Part shown: in pieces, positions 7,955 through 16,121 of the stretch
Numbering within the stretch: the first letter of the stretch is position 1
Layout of the letters: each line of letters opens with the position of its first letter
Origin: an uncultured Clostridia bacterium
Lineage (GTDB): Bacteria; Bacillota; Clostridia; Lachnospirales; Anaerotignaceae
Direction of reading: 5' to 3'
Assembly (NCBI GenBank): GCA_910587195.1
Contig: CAJUKL010000017.1
Span: forward strand, 1-40,028
Length of the DNA: 40,028 nt
The notes under the pieces: generated by a model
Database searches by the model: none
What the model saw: only the letters and a program-made list of their open reading frames with translations
What the model was told of the DNA's origin: nothing
Position numbers and translations under genes: made by a program

Positions 7955-8821
7955 TTATGCTAGTATCTCAGGACTTACTAATCCATCATAGCCATCAGAA
8001 AAAGAACCGCAATAAATGCCAAGGGAGATATTTTTTTTCAAATTTCCTTCAATTTCTAATTTTTCTGGCTGAAAAACAAGTAAAAGTCCATTTTCTTTTC
8101 CTAAACTTGAAAAAGGAATAAAATGTAAGGGTAATGTTTTTTCATTTTGTAATACATATTCATAAAATTTTTGCTGATTTTGATATTCTTTTAAAAAATA
8201 AAGTTGTGTTTCTTTTGAAAATAAATTTTTGATGGATGGAAATGCTGCAACAGCAACTGCATTTCCAGAAAATGGGTCTTTTAAACTATTTCCTGTATCA
8301 ATGAGCATATGTAGTTCTAACTGTATTTCTTTTTGTTTTAAAAAAACAGTACAATACTCCTTTTGGTGTATGACCTTTCTCGCTATCCAATTTTTTCCTA
8401 ATTTAATAAAAATATAAAAAAAGCATACGGTTGCAATCAATATTTTAATAGAAAAGATAGAAGGAGTAAGATGATTTCCTATGTTTTCTGTTCCTGTCGC
8501 AAAAAAAAATGCAACACCACCCACTGCAAAAGCTGCAATATATCCTATTAATACATATTGCAGTAATTTTTGAATGGTTTTTGGAAAAAATACAATTTCT
8601 ATTCCAAGCACAAACAAAAAGAAGCCACCCATTCCATGACAGAAAAAAGAAAAAATTGGAAAACATAACGCCAAACAATACATGAGTGACAAAAAAAGAC
8701 TGCCCAACAAAATACGTTTATAGCAAATGTTTTTTTCTAATACAGCAGTAATCCACAATATCATAAAATCCATACAAAAGTTAATCAAAAATATAACATC
8801 ACCATAAATTGTTACTTCCAC
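7955..8821 (-). CDS. spoIIGA: SpoIIGA, sigma-E processing aspartic protease
   Basis: Membrane protease that cleaves pro-sigma-E in the mother cell after asymmetric division. The N-terminal half has five or so transmembrane helices. The C-terminal half holds the aspartic protease motif IDTGNSLKDPFSG. I place the start at GTG 8819-8821 (protein VEVTIYGDVIFL..., 288 residues). It has AGGAGG six bases upstream and matches the usual N-terminus of the family. A longer ATG-initiated frame would add 17 basic residues that overlap the ribosome site. It forms a two-gene operon with sigE, behind a promoter with a wide spacer. Confidence 0.93.
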   Translation of the reverse strand: MEVTIYGDVIFLINFCMDFMILWITAVLEKNICYKRILLGSLFLSLMYCLALCFPIFSFFCHGMGGFFLFVLGIEIVFFPKTIQKLLQYVLIGYIAAFAVGGVAFFFATGTENIGNHLTPSIFSIKILIATVCFFYIFIKLGKNWIARKVIHQKEYCTVFLKQKEIQLELHMLIDTGNSLKDPFSGNAVAVAAFPSIKNLFSKETQLYFLKEYQNQQKFYEYVLQNEKTLPLHFIPFSSLGKENGLLLVFQPEKLEIEGNLKKNISLGIYCGSFSDGYDGLVSPEILA

Positions 8822-8861
8822 AAAACGCCTCCTTTTTTTGCCTTTGAAAGGCTCTCTTGTT

Positions 8862-8894
8862 ATTATAAGCAAGTTTAGGAACGTTTTTTGTCAA
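8862..8894 (-). promoter_or_regulatory. spoIIG-type promoter with 21-base spacer and 0A-like box
   Basis: On the minus strand a consensus TTGACA (8889-8894) and TATAAT (8862-8867) are separated by 21 bases instead of 17. The B. subtilis spoIIG promoter is known for the same oversize spacing (22) and needs Spo0A for activation. The -35 overlaps TGTCAAA (plus strand 8889-8895), a six-of-seven match to the 0A box TGTCGAA. A weaker TGTCATT begins 12 bases further upstream. Confidence 0.75.
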
Positions 8895-9138
8895 ACACGC
8901 TGTCATTTTTCCAAAAATCATAAAAGAAATATTGACACAACAACACAAAAAATGCTCTTTCTTTTTTAGAAAGGAAGCAAACAAAGAAAATTAAAAAACT
9001 TTGACGACTCTATATGGAACGTTTATAAAGGATAACAGAACATTAGCGCAAAAGAATTTTTGCTTTTTGATTTTAGTTATAAAAAATTTTTTATTTTATC
9101 AAAAATGACAAAATATTATAAAAAGGGAGAATGTATCA
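8895..9138. other. Intergenic stretch between spoIIGA and chemoreceptor
   Basis: The divergent gap spans 8822-9236. Besides the two promoters annotated here, this AT-rich middle contains only a weak stem-loop (GCAAAA / TTTTGC near 9048-9062). I see no open frame with a ribosome site, no RNA gene and no repeat. Confidence 0.4.
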
Positions 9139-9167
9139 TAGACTTTTCAAATTTTATCTATTATAAT
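9139..9167 (+). promoter_or_regulatory. Probable promoter of the Cache chemoreceptor
   Basis: TATAAT at 9162-9167 with TAGACT (four of six to the -35 consensus) 17 bases upstream. It lies about 70 bases before the receptor start. No clear sigma-D (motility) promoter was seen. Confidence 0.45.
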
Positions 9168-9236
9168 AAAAATGAAAAATATTTTTCGGCTATTTTTTGT
9201 TGAAAAATAATAAAAATATGAGAGGAGTCTTTTAGA

Positions 9237-10973
9237 ATGAAACTAAAATTGCGGGGGAAATTAATTTCAAGCATGGGGGTTCTTATCTTTATCACAGTAT
9301 TGTTAGTTTCCTCCCTGTCTTATCTATCTCTGAAAAGAGCATATGACAAAAATATAGAAGCCGAAAAGGAAAAACTGGATCAGATTATTCAGAGCCAGGT
9401 GGAATGTATAATTGGTGTGCTACAAGCAGAATATGATAAGTATCAGAATGGCGAAATTACGGAAGAAGAAGCAATGGAAAATGCAAAATATATTGTTCGT
9501 TCTACTCGATATAACAATGGAACTGGCTATTTTTGGGCAGATATGGCAGATGGAACAAATGCAGTACATATTAACCCACAAGTAGAAGGAACAAACCGCT
9601 ATAATACACAAGATGAAAAAGGAAATTATTTTGTGCAAGATACAATTGCTGCCGGAGATAAACCAGAAGGGGGTTTTATTGATTTTTATTTTGCAAAATC
9701 TGGAGAATCTGAAGCAAAAGCCAAAAGAGGTTTTGTCAAAAAATTTGCGCCCTATGGTTGGTATATTGGAACAGGAAATTATGAAGAAGATATGTTGCCC
9801 ATTATACAAGAGGAACTTAATGAGGCAAATAAATCTTGTTTCTTGTCCATATTGGCTACCTGCTTTTTCGGGTTGATTATTTTTGTGTTTGGTATTATTG
9901 TAATTTCTATGATAGCCAAAAAGATGGCAGACCCTATTAAAGCAGCTTCTCAACGTTTGATTGAATTGAGTCAAGGAAATCTTAAAAATGAAGTAGAGGA
10001 ATTTAAAGAAGATGATGAAATTGGAGATTTGACACGTGCTTTAGCAAAAACAGTACAAATTTGGCGTGACTATATTGAAAATATCTCTGCTTCTTTATCA
10101 GAGCTGGACAAGGGAAATCTTAGATTTGACATAAACATGGAATATGTGGGAGATTTTGCACCCATTAAAGAATCCTTTCAGCATACCATTTATAAACTGA
10201 ATGATACTTTTAGAAGGTTAAACATGAGTGCAGAAGAAGTAGCAAGCGGTTCGGAACAAGTTGCAAGTGGTGCACAGGCCCTTGCACAGGGTACCACAGA
10301 ACAAGCCTCCTCTGTAGAACAATTAGCTGCTACCATCAATGAAATACATAACCATGTAGCAAACAATGCTGGAAATGCAAAACAAACAAGCGACCAAGCC
10401 TTAAATACTGCAACAGAACTGGAATTAGGAAAAAAACAAATGGAGCAAATGATTACTTCTATGAATCAAATCAATGATTCTTCTTCTGAAATTAGCAAAA
10501 TTATTAAAACGATTGAAGATATTGCTTTTCAAACGAATATTCTTGCCTTAAATGCAGCCGTTGAAGCAGCGCGTGCTGGTGCAGCCGGAAAAGGATTTGC
10601 TGTAGTAGCAGATGAAGTGCGTAATTTGGCAAGTAAATCTGCAGAAGCATCTAAAAATACGTCTGCCCTTATTGAATCAACTGTCCAATCTGTACAGGAA
10701 GGTGCTGCTATTGCTAATCAGACTGCAAGTTCTTTGGAAAGAATTGTTTTTTCTTCTCAAGAATCTGCAAAACTGGTGCAAGAGATTTCAAGCGCATCGC
10801 AGGAACAAGCAGCTTCTATTGCACAGGTTACACAGGGAATTGACCAAATTTCCAGTGTAGTGCATACAAATTCTGCTACTTCTGAGGAAAGTGCAGCTGC
10901 CAGTGAGGAATTGTCAACACAGGCTCAAATTTTAATGAATTTAGTAAAACAATTTAAAATTAGAGAAATTTAA
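9237..10973 (+). CDS. Methyl-accepting chemotaxis protein with single Cache domain
   Basis: A 578-residue transmembrane chemoreceptor. TM1 covers about 13-32, an extracytoplasmic single Cache domain (sCache_2 type) about 35-195 with the typical NNGTGYFWADMADGTNAVHI and FAPYGWYIGTGNYEEDM motifs, and TM2 about 200-226. A HAMP follows (about 227-280), then the signalling coiled coil with a canonical tip IAFQTNILALNAAVEAARAG. Such sCache_2 domains often bind small carboxylates, but the ligand is not determined here. The ATG start follows GAGAGGAG. It is monocistronic, with its own promoter and terminator. Confidence 0.94.
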   Translation: MKLKLRGKLISSMGVLIFITVLLVSSLSYLSLKRAYDKNIEAEKEKLDQIIQSQVECIIGVLQAEYDKYQNGEITEEEAMENAKYIVRSTRYNNGTGYFWADMADGTNAVHINPQVEGTNRYNTQDEKGNYFVQDTIAAGDKPEGGFIDFYFAKSGESEAKAKRGFVKKFAPYGWYIGTGNYEEDMLPIIQEELNEANKSCFLSILATCFFGLIIFVFGIIVISMIAKKMADPIKAASQRLIELSQGNLKNEVEEFKEDDEIGDLTRALAKTVQIWRDYIENISASLSELDKGNLRFDINMEYVGDFAPIKESFQHTIYKLNDTFRRLNMSAEEVASGSEQVASGAQALAQGTTEQASSVEQLAATINEIHNHVANNAGNAKQTSDQALNTATELELGKKQMEQMITSMNQINDSSSEISKIIKTIEDIAFQTNILALNAAVEAARAGAAGKGFAVVADEVRNLASKSAEASKNTSALIESTVQSVQEGAAIANQTASSLERIVFSSQESAKLVQEISSASQEQAASIAQVTQGIDQISSVVHTNSATSEESAAASEELSTQAQILMNLVKQFKIREI

Positions 10974-10982
10974 AAAAATAGA

Positions 10983-11025
10983 AAAATAGTCACTTATTAT
11001 ACTACCATAAGTGGCTATTTTTTAT
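10983..11025 (+). terminator. Rho-independent terminator after Cache chemoreceptor
   Basis: A long stem pairs AAAATAG-T-CACTTAT with ATAAGTG-G-CTATTTT (one T-G wobble) around a nine-base loop, and the 3' arm runs into a T-tract. It starts about 10 bases after the stop codon. Confidence 0.8.
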
Positions 11026-11179
11026 TCCTTTTTAAAAAACAGAAATGCTTATAATGATGGTAGTCAGTATGCTAACTAACTTTTGATTTTTTAATAACTT
11101 TTTCATAACATTAAGCCCTTTCTTTTTTTATGTTATATAATTTTGCATTGCCTACTAAACATTAAATATTATTTCTATT

Positions 11180-11430
11180 TTAGATAGTGTTTACACAAAA
11201 TTGACTTAAAACAGAAAGCCAGATAGCAATACAGCGTATTGAAACAGCAACAAGAAAATATGCTGTATTTTTGGCATATCAAGCAGTATTTTAGCAAAAG
11301 AAAAAGGTATTTTCAACAAGATAAAGTTATATTCACGTTGTTGTTTTCTATTTCGTTTGGGGGAAATTACAACATTCCTTCCTGACGAAATAGCATAACT
11401 AACAATCTCAAAAGTAAGTTCTTCATAATA
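11180..11430 (-). pseudogene. IS5-family transposase C-terminal relic
   Basis: No intact ORF exists here, but conceptual translation of the minus strand in shifting frames recovers the end of an IS5-family DDE transposase in the correct order: EIVSYAISSGRNVVISPKR, then NRKQQREY, then LVENTFF (the DDE glutamate region, LVENxF), then RYAKNTAYFLVAV and IRCIAIW (Arg of RYAKN replaced by a stop). Internal deletions and frameshifts separate the blocks. The rest of the gap (11031-11179 and 11431-11495) shows nothing I can identify. It marks an old insertion between the chemoreceptor and miaB. Confidence 0.7.
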
Positions 11431-11495
11431 AAACCACCTTTTAATATTGATTTCATTTAACTACACATTTATCCATTCCTTAATAACACAATTTG

Positions 11496-11524
11496 TTGAA
11501 CTAATTTCTATTTTATGCTATAAT
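11496..11524 (+). promoter_or_regulatory. Promoter of the miaB operon
   Basis: TTGAAC (11496-11501) and TATAAT (11519-11524) are 17 bases apart, and the -10 carries a TGC extension. It lies about 50 bases ahead of the miaB start. Confidence 0.7.
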
Positions 11525-11576
11525 ATTTAAGCTATAAAGCATTACAAAAATGATAAACATTTAAAAAGGTGGAAGT

Positions 11577-13010
11577 ATGGTGATAGAAAAACAAAACAGC
11601 AACATAACCATATCTGAAGTAAAAAAGCAACAACAATATATGCAAAAAATGAAAGCATTTCTTTGGGATTGGGAACAAAAAACAGGACAAAAACAAAGCT
11701 ATTTTGTTTTAACAACAGGCTGTCAGATGAATGCACATGATTCAGAAAAACTTGCAGGAATGCTTGAAACAATGGGATATGTCAAAAGTCCTACAGAAGA
11801 AAATGCGGACTTTGTGATATACAACACCTGCTGTATCCGGGAAAATGCAGAAGAAAAAGTGTATGGCAGATTAGGCAGATTGAAATACTATAAAAAGCAA
11901 AATAAAAATATGAAAATTGCTTTATGTGGTTGTATGACACAACAAGATGTTGTCATAGAAAAATTGCAAAAATCTTATAAGTTTATTGATATCGTTTTTG
12001 GAACATTTAATTTATACAAATTACCAGAATTATTATATCATAGCATGCAAACAGAAGGAACTCTTTTTGATATTTGGAAAGAAGCAGGCGAAATTGTAGA
12101 AGATATTCCTACCATGTATCAAAGCGCATTTCAAGCCTCTGTCAATGTTACCTATGGTTGTGAGAATTTTTGTTCTTATTGTATTGTTCCATATGTCAGG
12201 GGAAAAGAAAGAAGCAGAAAACCAGAAGATATTCTTCATGAAGTGGAGCAATTAGCCCAAAATGGCATAAAAGAAATTATGTTGCTAGGGCAAAATGTAA
12301 ACTCTTATGGCAAAAACTTAGAACATCCACTTTCTTTTGCAAAATTATTACAAAAAATAAATCAGGTGGAGGGTATAGAAAGAATCCGTTTTATGACCTC
12401 TCATCCAAAAGATTTATCAGATGAGTTAATTGAAACCATAAAAAACTGTAAAAAAGTTTGCAATTATATTCATCTTCCCATTCAATCAGGCAGCAGCGAA
12501 ATTTTAAAACGAATGAATCGACGCTATACCAAAGAACAATATTTAGAACTAGTACAAAAGTTAAAAAATGCAATTCCGGATATTACCATTAGTACCGATA
12601 TTATTGTTGGCTTTCCTGGAGAAACAGAACAGGATTTTCAAGAAACTTTAGATGTGATTCGTCAAGTAAAATATTGCACCGCATTTACTTTTATCTATTC
12701 CAAACGGACAGGCACTCCTGCTGCAAAAATGGAGCAGCAAGTCCCGGAAGAAGTGGTAAAAGACCGTTTTAACCGATTATTACAAGTGTTAAATCCCATT
12801 GTGGAAGAAGTACATCAAAAACAAGTGGGAACAATCGCAAATGTATTGGTAGAAGAAGTCAGCAAACAAAACAGTGCTATCTTAACAGGTAGAATGGAAA
12901 ACAATATTCTAGTGCATTTTGAAGGAAACAAAGATTGTATTGGTAAAATATTACCCATTAAAATAACAGATAATAAAACATTTTATGTAATTGGAGAAAG
13001 GATAGGATAA
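11577..13010 (+). CDS. miaB: MiaB, tRNA 2-methylthio-N6-isopentenyladenosine synthase
   Basis: Radical-SAM methylthiotransferase that adds the 2-methylthio group to i6A37 of tRNA; the i6A is made by MiaA, encoded downstream. The 477 residues show an N-terminal UPF0004 domain with its cluster-binding cysteines (TTGCQMNAHDSEK, YNTCCIRENAEEK, ALCGCMTQQ). The radical-SAM motif CENFCSYCIVPYVRG (CxxxCxxC) follows, and a TRAM domain occupies about the last 65 residues. The ATG start follows AAAGGTGG. It opens a run in which the YlbF-like gene follows after two bases, as in the ymcB-ymcA pair of Bacillus. Confidence 0.96.
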   Translation: MVIEKQNSNITISEVKKQQQYMQKMKAFLWDWEQKTGQKQSYFVLTTGCQMNAHDSEKLAGMLETMGYVKSPTEENADFVIYNTCCIRENAEEKVYGRLGRLKYYKKQNKNMKIALCGCMTQQDVVIEKLQKSYKFIDIVFGTFNLYKLPELLYHSMQTEGTLFDIWKEAGEIVEDIPTMYQSAFQASVNVTYGCENFCSYCIVPYVRGKERSRKPEDILHEVEQLAQNGIKEIMLLGQNVNSYGKNLEHPLSFAKLLQKINQVEGIERIRFMTSHPKDLSDELIETIKNCKKVCNYIHLPIQSGSSEILKRMNRRYTKEQYLELVQKLKNAIPDITISTDIIVGFPGETEQDFQETLDVIRQVKYCTAFTFIYSKRTGTPAAKMEQQVPEEVVKDRFNRLLQVLNPIVEEVHQKQVGTIANVLVEEVSKQNSAILTGRMENNILVHFEGNKDCIGKILPIKITDNKTFYVIGERIG

Positions 13011-13012
13011 AA

Positions 13013-13417
13013 ATGGCATCTGTATATGAATTAGCCAGAGAATTAGGAAAAGAATTAATGAATACACCAGAAGTAGAAGCACTTTTAGAAGCAAAAAAAG
13101 TATATGAAGCAGATACAGAAATTGTAAGACTTGTCAAAGAATATGGCGAAATGCAACAAGATTTTGAAATTCGTTTTGCTGCCGGCAAAACAACAGAACA
13201 AGAACAAAAAGAGTTTGCTGCCGAAATGCAAAAAAGAGGGGAAGTCATTAAAGCAAACGAAGCAGCAGCACATTTGTTTGCAGCAGAATCTCGTTTTAAC
13301 CAATTTATGAATTCTGTATTTTCTATTGTAACAGCAACATTGGCTGGAGATGACCCAAGTCAAACAGGCGGATGCAGTCCAGATTGTTGTGCTTCCTGTG
13401 GCGGCGGATGTCATTAA
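13013..13417 (+). CDS. YlbF/YmcA-family protein with Cys-rich tail
   Basis: A 134-residue helical protein of the YlbF/YmcA (RicA/RicF) family. In Bacillus these proteins join YaaT in a [4Fe-4S]-binding complex that promotes RNase Y-dependent mRNA maturation and affects competence and sporulation. The family's two long helices are visible (ELARELGKELMNTPEVEALL...; FNQFMNSVFSIVTATL). The unusual part is the C-terminal tail SPDCCASCGGGCH, with five cysteines in the last 16 residues, preceded by a Gly/Pro-containing linker; it looks like a metal or cluster ligand set. The position directly after miaB matches ymcA in Bacillus, so RicA is the best guess among the paralogues. Confidence 0.85.
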   Translation: MASVYELARELGKELMNTPEVEALLEAKKVYEADTEIVRLVKEYGEMQQDFEIRFAAGKTTEQEQKEFAAEMQKRGEVIKANEAAAHLFAAESRFNQFMNSVFSIVTATLAGDDPSQTGGCSPDCCASCGGGCH

Positions 13418-13444
13418 GAATTTTTTATAAAAGATAATTTCCAT

Positions 13445-13474
13445 GCCCGAATTTTGTAATTCGGGTATTTTTTG
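13445..13474 (+). terminator. Terminator or attenuator between ylbF-like gene and mutS
   Basis: A perfect eight-base stem CCCGAATT / AATTCGGG with a four-base loop is followed by TATTTTTTG. It is 30 bases after the YlbF-family stop and 25 bases before the mutS start. No separate mutS promoter is evident, so partial read-through is likely. Confidence 0.75.
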
Positions 13475-13496
13475 TAATAGAAAGAGGCGAAATAAA

Positions 13497-16118
13497 ATGG
13501 GAAAAACAACTCCTATGATGGAACAATATTTTCAAATTAAAAAAAACTATAAACATTGTCTTTTATTTTTCCGTTTAGGTGATTTTTATGAAATGTTTTT
13601 TGATGATGCCTTAGTAGCTTCCAAAGAATTAGAAATTACGTTAACTGGAAAAGATTGGGGACAAAAAGAAAGAGCTCCTATGTGCGGTGTTCCTTTCCAT
13701 TCTGCAGAAAATTATATTGCAAAATTAGTCGAAAAAGGGTATAATGTTGCCATTTGTGAGCAGACAGAAGACCCAAAAGCAACCAAAGGAATTGTAAAAA
13801 GAGATGTTATCCGTGTTGTTACACCAGGTACTATTTTAGATAAAAGTGCTTTAGATGAAACAAAAAACAATTATATTATGCTTGTTTTTGAAGGAAAAAC
13901 TGGTTATGGAATTGCTATTTGTGATGTTACAACAGGAGAATTTTTAACAAGCAATTTTTTCCGTCTGCAAGGAGAGGAAAAAGTAATGGAAGAAATTGCA
14001 AAATACTACCCCGCAGAACTATTATGTAACAAATCTTTTTTAAAAAATCCAAAAGCAGAAGAAATTCAAAAAAGATTTCATTTAAAACTTGTAGAATGTG
14101 AAGATTGGATGTTTAACTATCAAACTGCATTTAAAAAATTATGTGACCATTTTCATGTAAAGCATTTGGATGGCTTTGGTATCAAAAATGAAACTGATGC
14201 TATTCAGGCAAGTGGTGCCTTACTTTGTTATTTATATGAAACACAAAAAAATAATTTAAGTCATATTTCAAAATTAAAACGGTATACTTCCAGCGATTTT
14301 ATGGTTTTAGATGTTTCTTCCAGAAGAAATTTAGAATTAACGGAAACTATCAGAGAAAAAGATAGAAAAGGCTCGCTTTTATGGGTACTAGACCAAACAG
14401 ATACTGCTATGGGTGCCAGAATGTTACGCAAATGGGTAGAACAACCTTTATTAGAGCAAAAGGAAATTCAAAAAAGATTAGACAGTGTAGAAGAACTAAA
14501 AAATGAAGTATTTTTGAGAGAAGAATTAAAAGAAATTTTAAACCATATTTATGATTTTGAAAGAACCATGAGCAAGGTTATTTATCAAACTGCAAACGCC
14601 AGAGATTTAATTGCTTTAAAACAGTCTATTGCAAAATTGCCTTTGATAAAAAATTCTTTATTACATTGTCAAAGCCATTATTTAACAGAAATTGCGCAAA
14701 AACTGGATACATTAGATGATGTTTATGCATTGATAGAAAGTTCCATTGTGGAGGAGCCACCCGTTAGCGTGCGGGAAGGTGGCATGATTCAGTCAGGATA
14801 TAGCGAAAAATTAGATACGTATATTCGTTCTCGCACAGAAGGAAAAAACTGGATAACAGAATTAGAAGAAAAGGAAAAAGAAAAAACCAATATTAAAAAT
14901 TTAAAAATACGTTTTAATAAAGTTTTTGGCTATTACATTGAAGTAACAAAGTCCTATTTAGAGCAAGTTCCAGACAGATATATCCGAAAGCAAACACTTG
15001 CCAACTGTGAAAGATATATGACTTCCGAGCTAAATGAATTAGCAGAGTTAATCCTTGGTGCTGAAGAAAAAATGATAGAATTAGAATATGAAATTTTTGT
15101 AGACATTAGAAATGCTGTTGCAAAAGAAGTAGAAAGAATCCAAGCATCTGCGCAGGCAGTTGCCATCATTGACACCTTAAAATCTTTGGCAGAAACAGCA
15201 GAAAAAATGAATTATGTGAAACCAGTTGTCAATACGGATGGCATTATTGATATTCAAAACGGTCGTCATCCTGTTGTGGAAAAAATGATAAAAGAACCAT
15301 TTATTCCAAATAATACTTATTTAGACATGCAAGAGGAAAGGCTTTCTATTATTACAGGGCCAAATATGGCGGGAAAATCTACTTATATGCGTCAAACTGC
15401 TTTAATTGTTTTTATGGCGCAAATGGGTAGTTTTGTACCGGCGGAATCTGCAACGATTGGTATTGTAGACAGAATTTTTACCAGAGTTGGTGCATCAGAT
15501 GACCTTTCAGCGGGGCAAAGTACCTTTATGGTAGAAATGATAGAAGTTGCAAATATTTTGAACAATGCAAGTAAAAATAGCCTTTTAATATTAGATGAAA
15601 TCGGCAGAGGGACAAGCACCTTTGACGGATTAAGTATTGCTTGGGCTGTTTTGGAATATATTGTTGACCAGAAAAAAATTGGTGCTAAAACATTGTTTGC
15701 AACACATTATCATGAATTAACAGAATTAGAGGATAAATTGCTTGGTGTCAAAAATTATAGAATTTCTGTAGAAGAACAGGGCGAAGATATTATTTTTTTA
15801 AGAAAAATCGAAAGAGGCGGTGCAAACAACAGTTATGGTATCCAAGTTGCAAAATTAGCTGGCTTACCCATTAAAGTGATTCGTCGTTCGAGTGAAATAT
15901 TAAAACAACTAAATGCTGCTGACATTAATAAAAAAGCAAAAAAAATTGCAACAGAATCTCAAGAGGAAATTGAAGATATTATTCAGCAAGTTGATATGTT
16001 TACCATGAAGGAAACACAAATTATAGAGGAAATCAGCGAATTAGATATTATGGCAATGACACCAGTGGAAGCGTTACAAACGTTATTTAATTTACAAAAA
16101 AAAGTAAAAGGAATGTAA
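13497..16118 (+). CDS. mutS: MutS, DNA mismatch recognition ATPase
   Basis: Binds base mismatches and recruits MutL. The 873-residue length is typical. The mismatch-reading Phe-x-Glu is F30-Y31-E32 in LFFRLGDFYEMFF. The core and clamp domains follow, then the C-terminal ATPase with Walker A GPNMAGKST at about residue 621, and LLILDEIGRGTSTFDGLS (Walker B and signature). I place the start at ATG 13497, which has AGAGGCG upstream and gives the family's usual MxxxTPMMEQY beginning. An in-frame ATG at 13443 would add 18 residues read through the terminator stem and is rejected. mutL follows after three bases. Confidence 0.97.
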   Translation: MGKTTPMMEQYFQIKKNYKHCLLFFRLGDFYEMFFDDALVASKELEITLTGKDWGQKERAPMCGVPFHSAENYIAKLVEKGYNVAICEQTEDPKATKGIVKRDVIRVVTPGTILDKSALDETKNNYIMLVFEGKTGYGIAICDVTTGEFLTSNFFRLQGEEKVMEEIAKYYPAELLCNKSFLKNPKAEEIQKRFHLKLVECEDWMFNYQTAFKKLCDHFHVKHLDGFGIKNETDAIQASGALLCYLYETQKNNLSHISKLKRYTSSDFMVLDVSSRRNLELTETIREKDRKGSLLWVLDQTDTAMGARMLRKWVEQPLLEQKEIQKRLDSVEELKNEVFLREELKEILNHIYDFERTMSKVIYQTANARDLIALKQSIAKLPLIKNSLLHCQSHYLTEIAQKLDTLDDVYALIESSIVEEPPVSVREGGMIQSGYSEKLDTYIRSRTEGKNWITELEEKEKEKTNIKNLKIRFNKVFGYYIEVTKSYLEQVPDRYIRKQTLANCERYMTSELNELAELILGAEEKMIELEYEIFVDIRNAVAKEVERIQASAQAVAIIDTLKSLAETAEKMNYVKPVVNTDGIIDIQNGRHPVVEKMIKEPFIPNNTYLDMQEERLSIITGPNMAGKSTYMRQTALIVFMAQMGSFVPAESATIGIVDRIFTRVGASDDLSAGQSTFMVEMIEVANILNNASKNSLLILDEIGRGTSTFDGLSIAWAVLEYIVDQKKIGAKTLFATHYHELTELEDKLLGVKNYRISVEEQGEDIIFLRKIERGGANNSYGIQVAKLAGLPIKVIRRSSEILKQLNAADINKKAKKIATESQEEIEDIIQQVDMFTMKETQIIEEISELDIMAMTPVEALQTLFNLQKKVKGM

Positions 16119-16121
16119 GCG

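Noticed and set aside
9420..9974. 184-codon ORF antisense to the Cache chemoreceptor
   Set aside because: Shadow of a well-supported gene; Cys/Phe-rich composition is typical of reversed AT-rich coding sequence and there is no ribosome site.
11191..11208. IS256-type terminal repeat (TTTACACAAAATTGAC)
   Set aside because: First suspected as an IS256 end, but the adjacent minus-strand translation matches an IS5-type transposase C-terminus, which explains it better.
13443..13496. N-terminal extension of MutS from ATG 13443
   Set aside because: The extension is encoded by the terminator stem, lacks a ribosome site, and is absent from the family; ATG 13497 has AGAGGCG.
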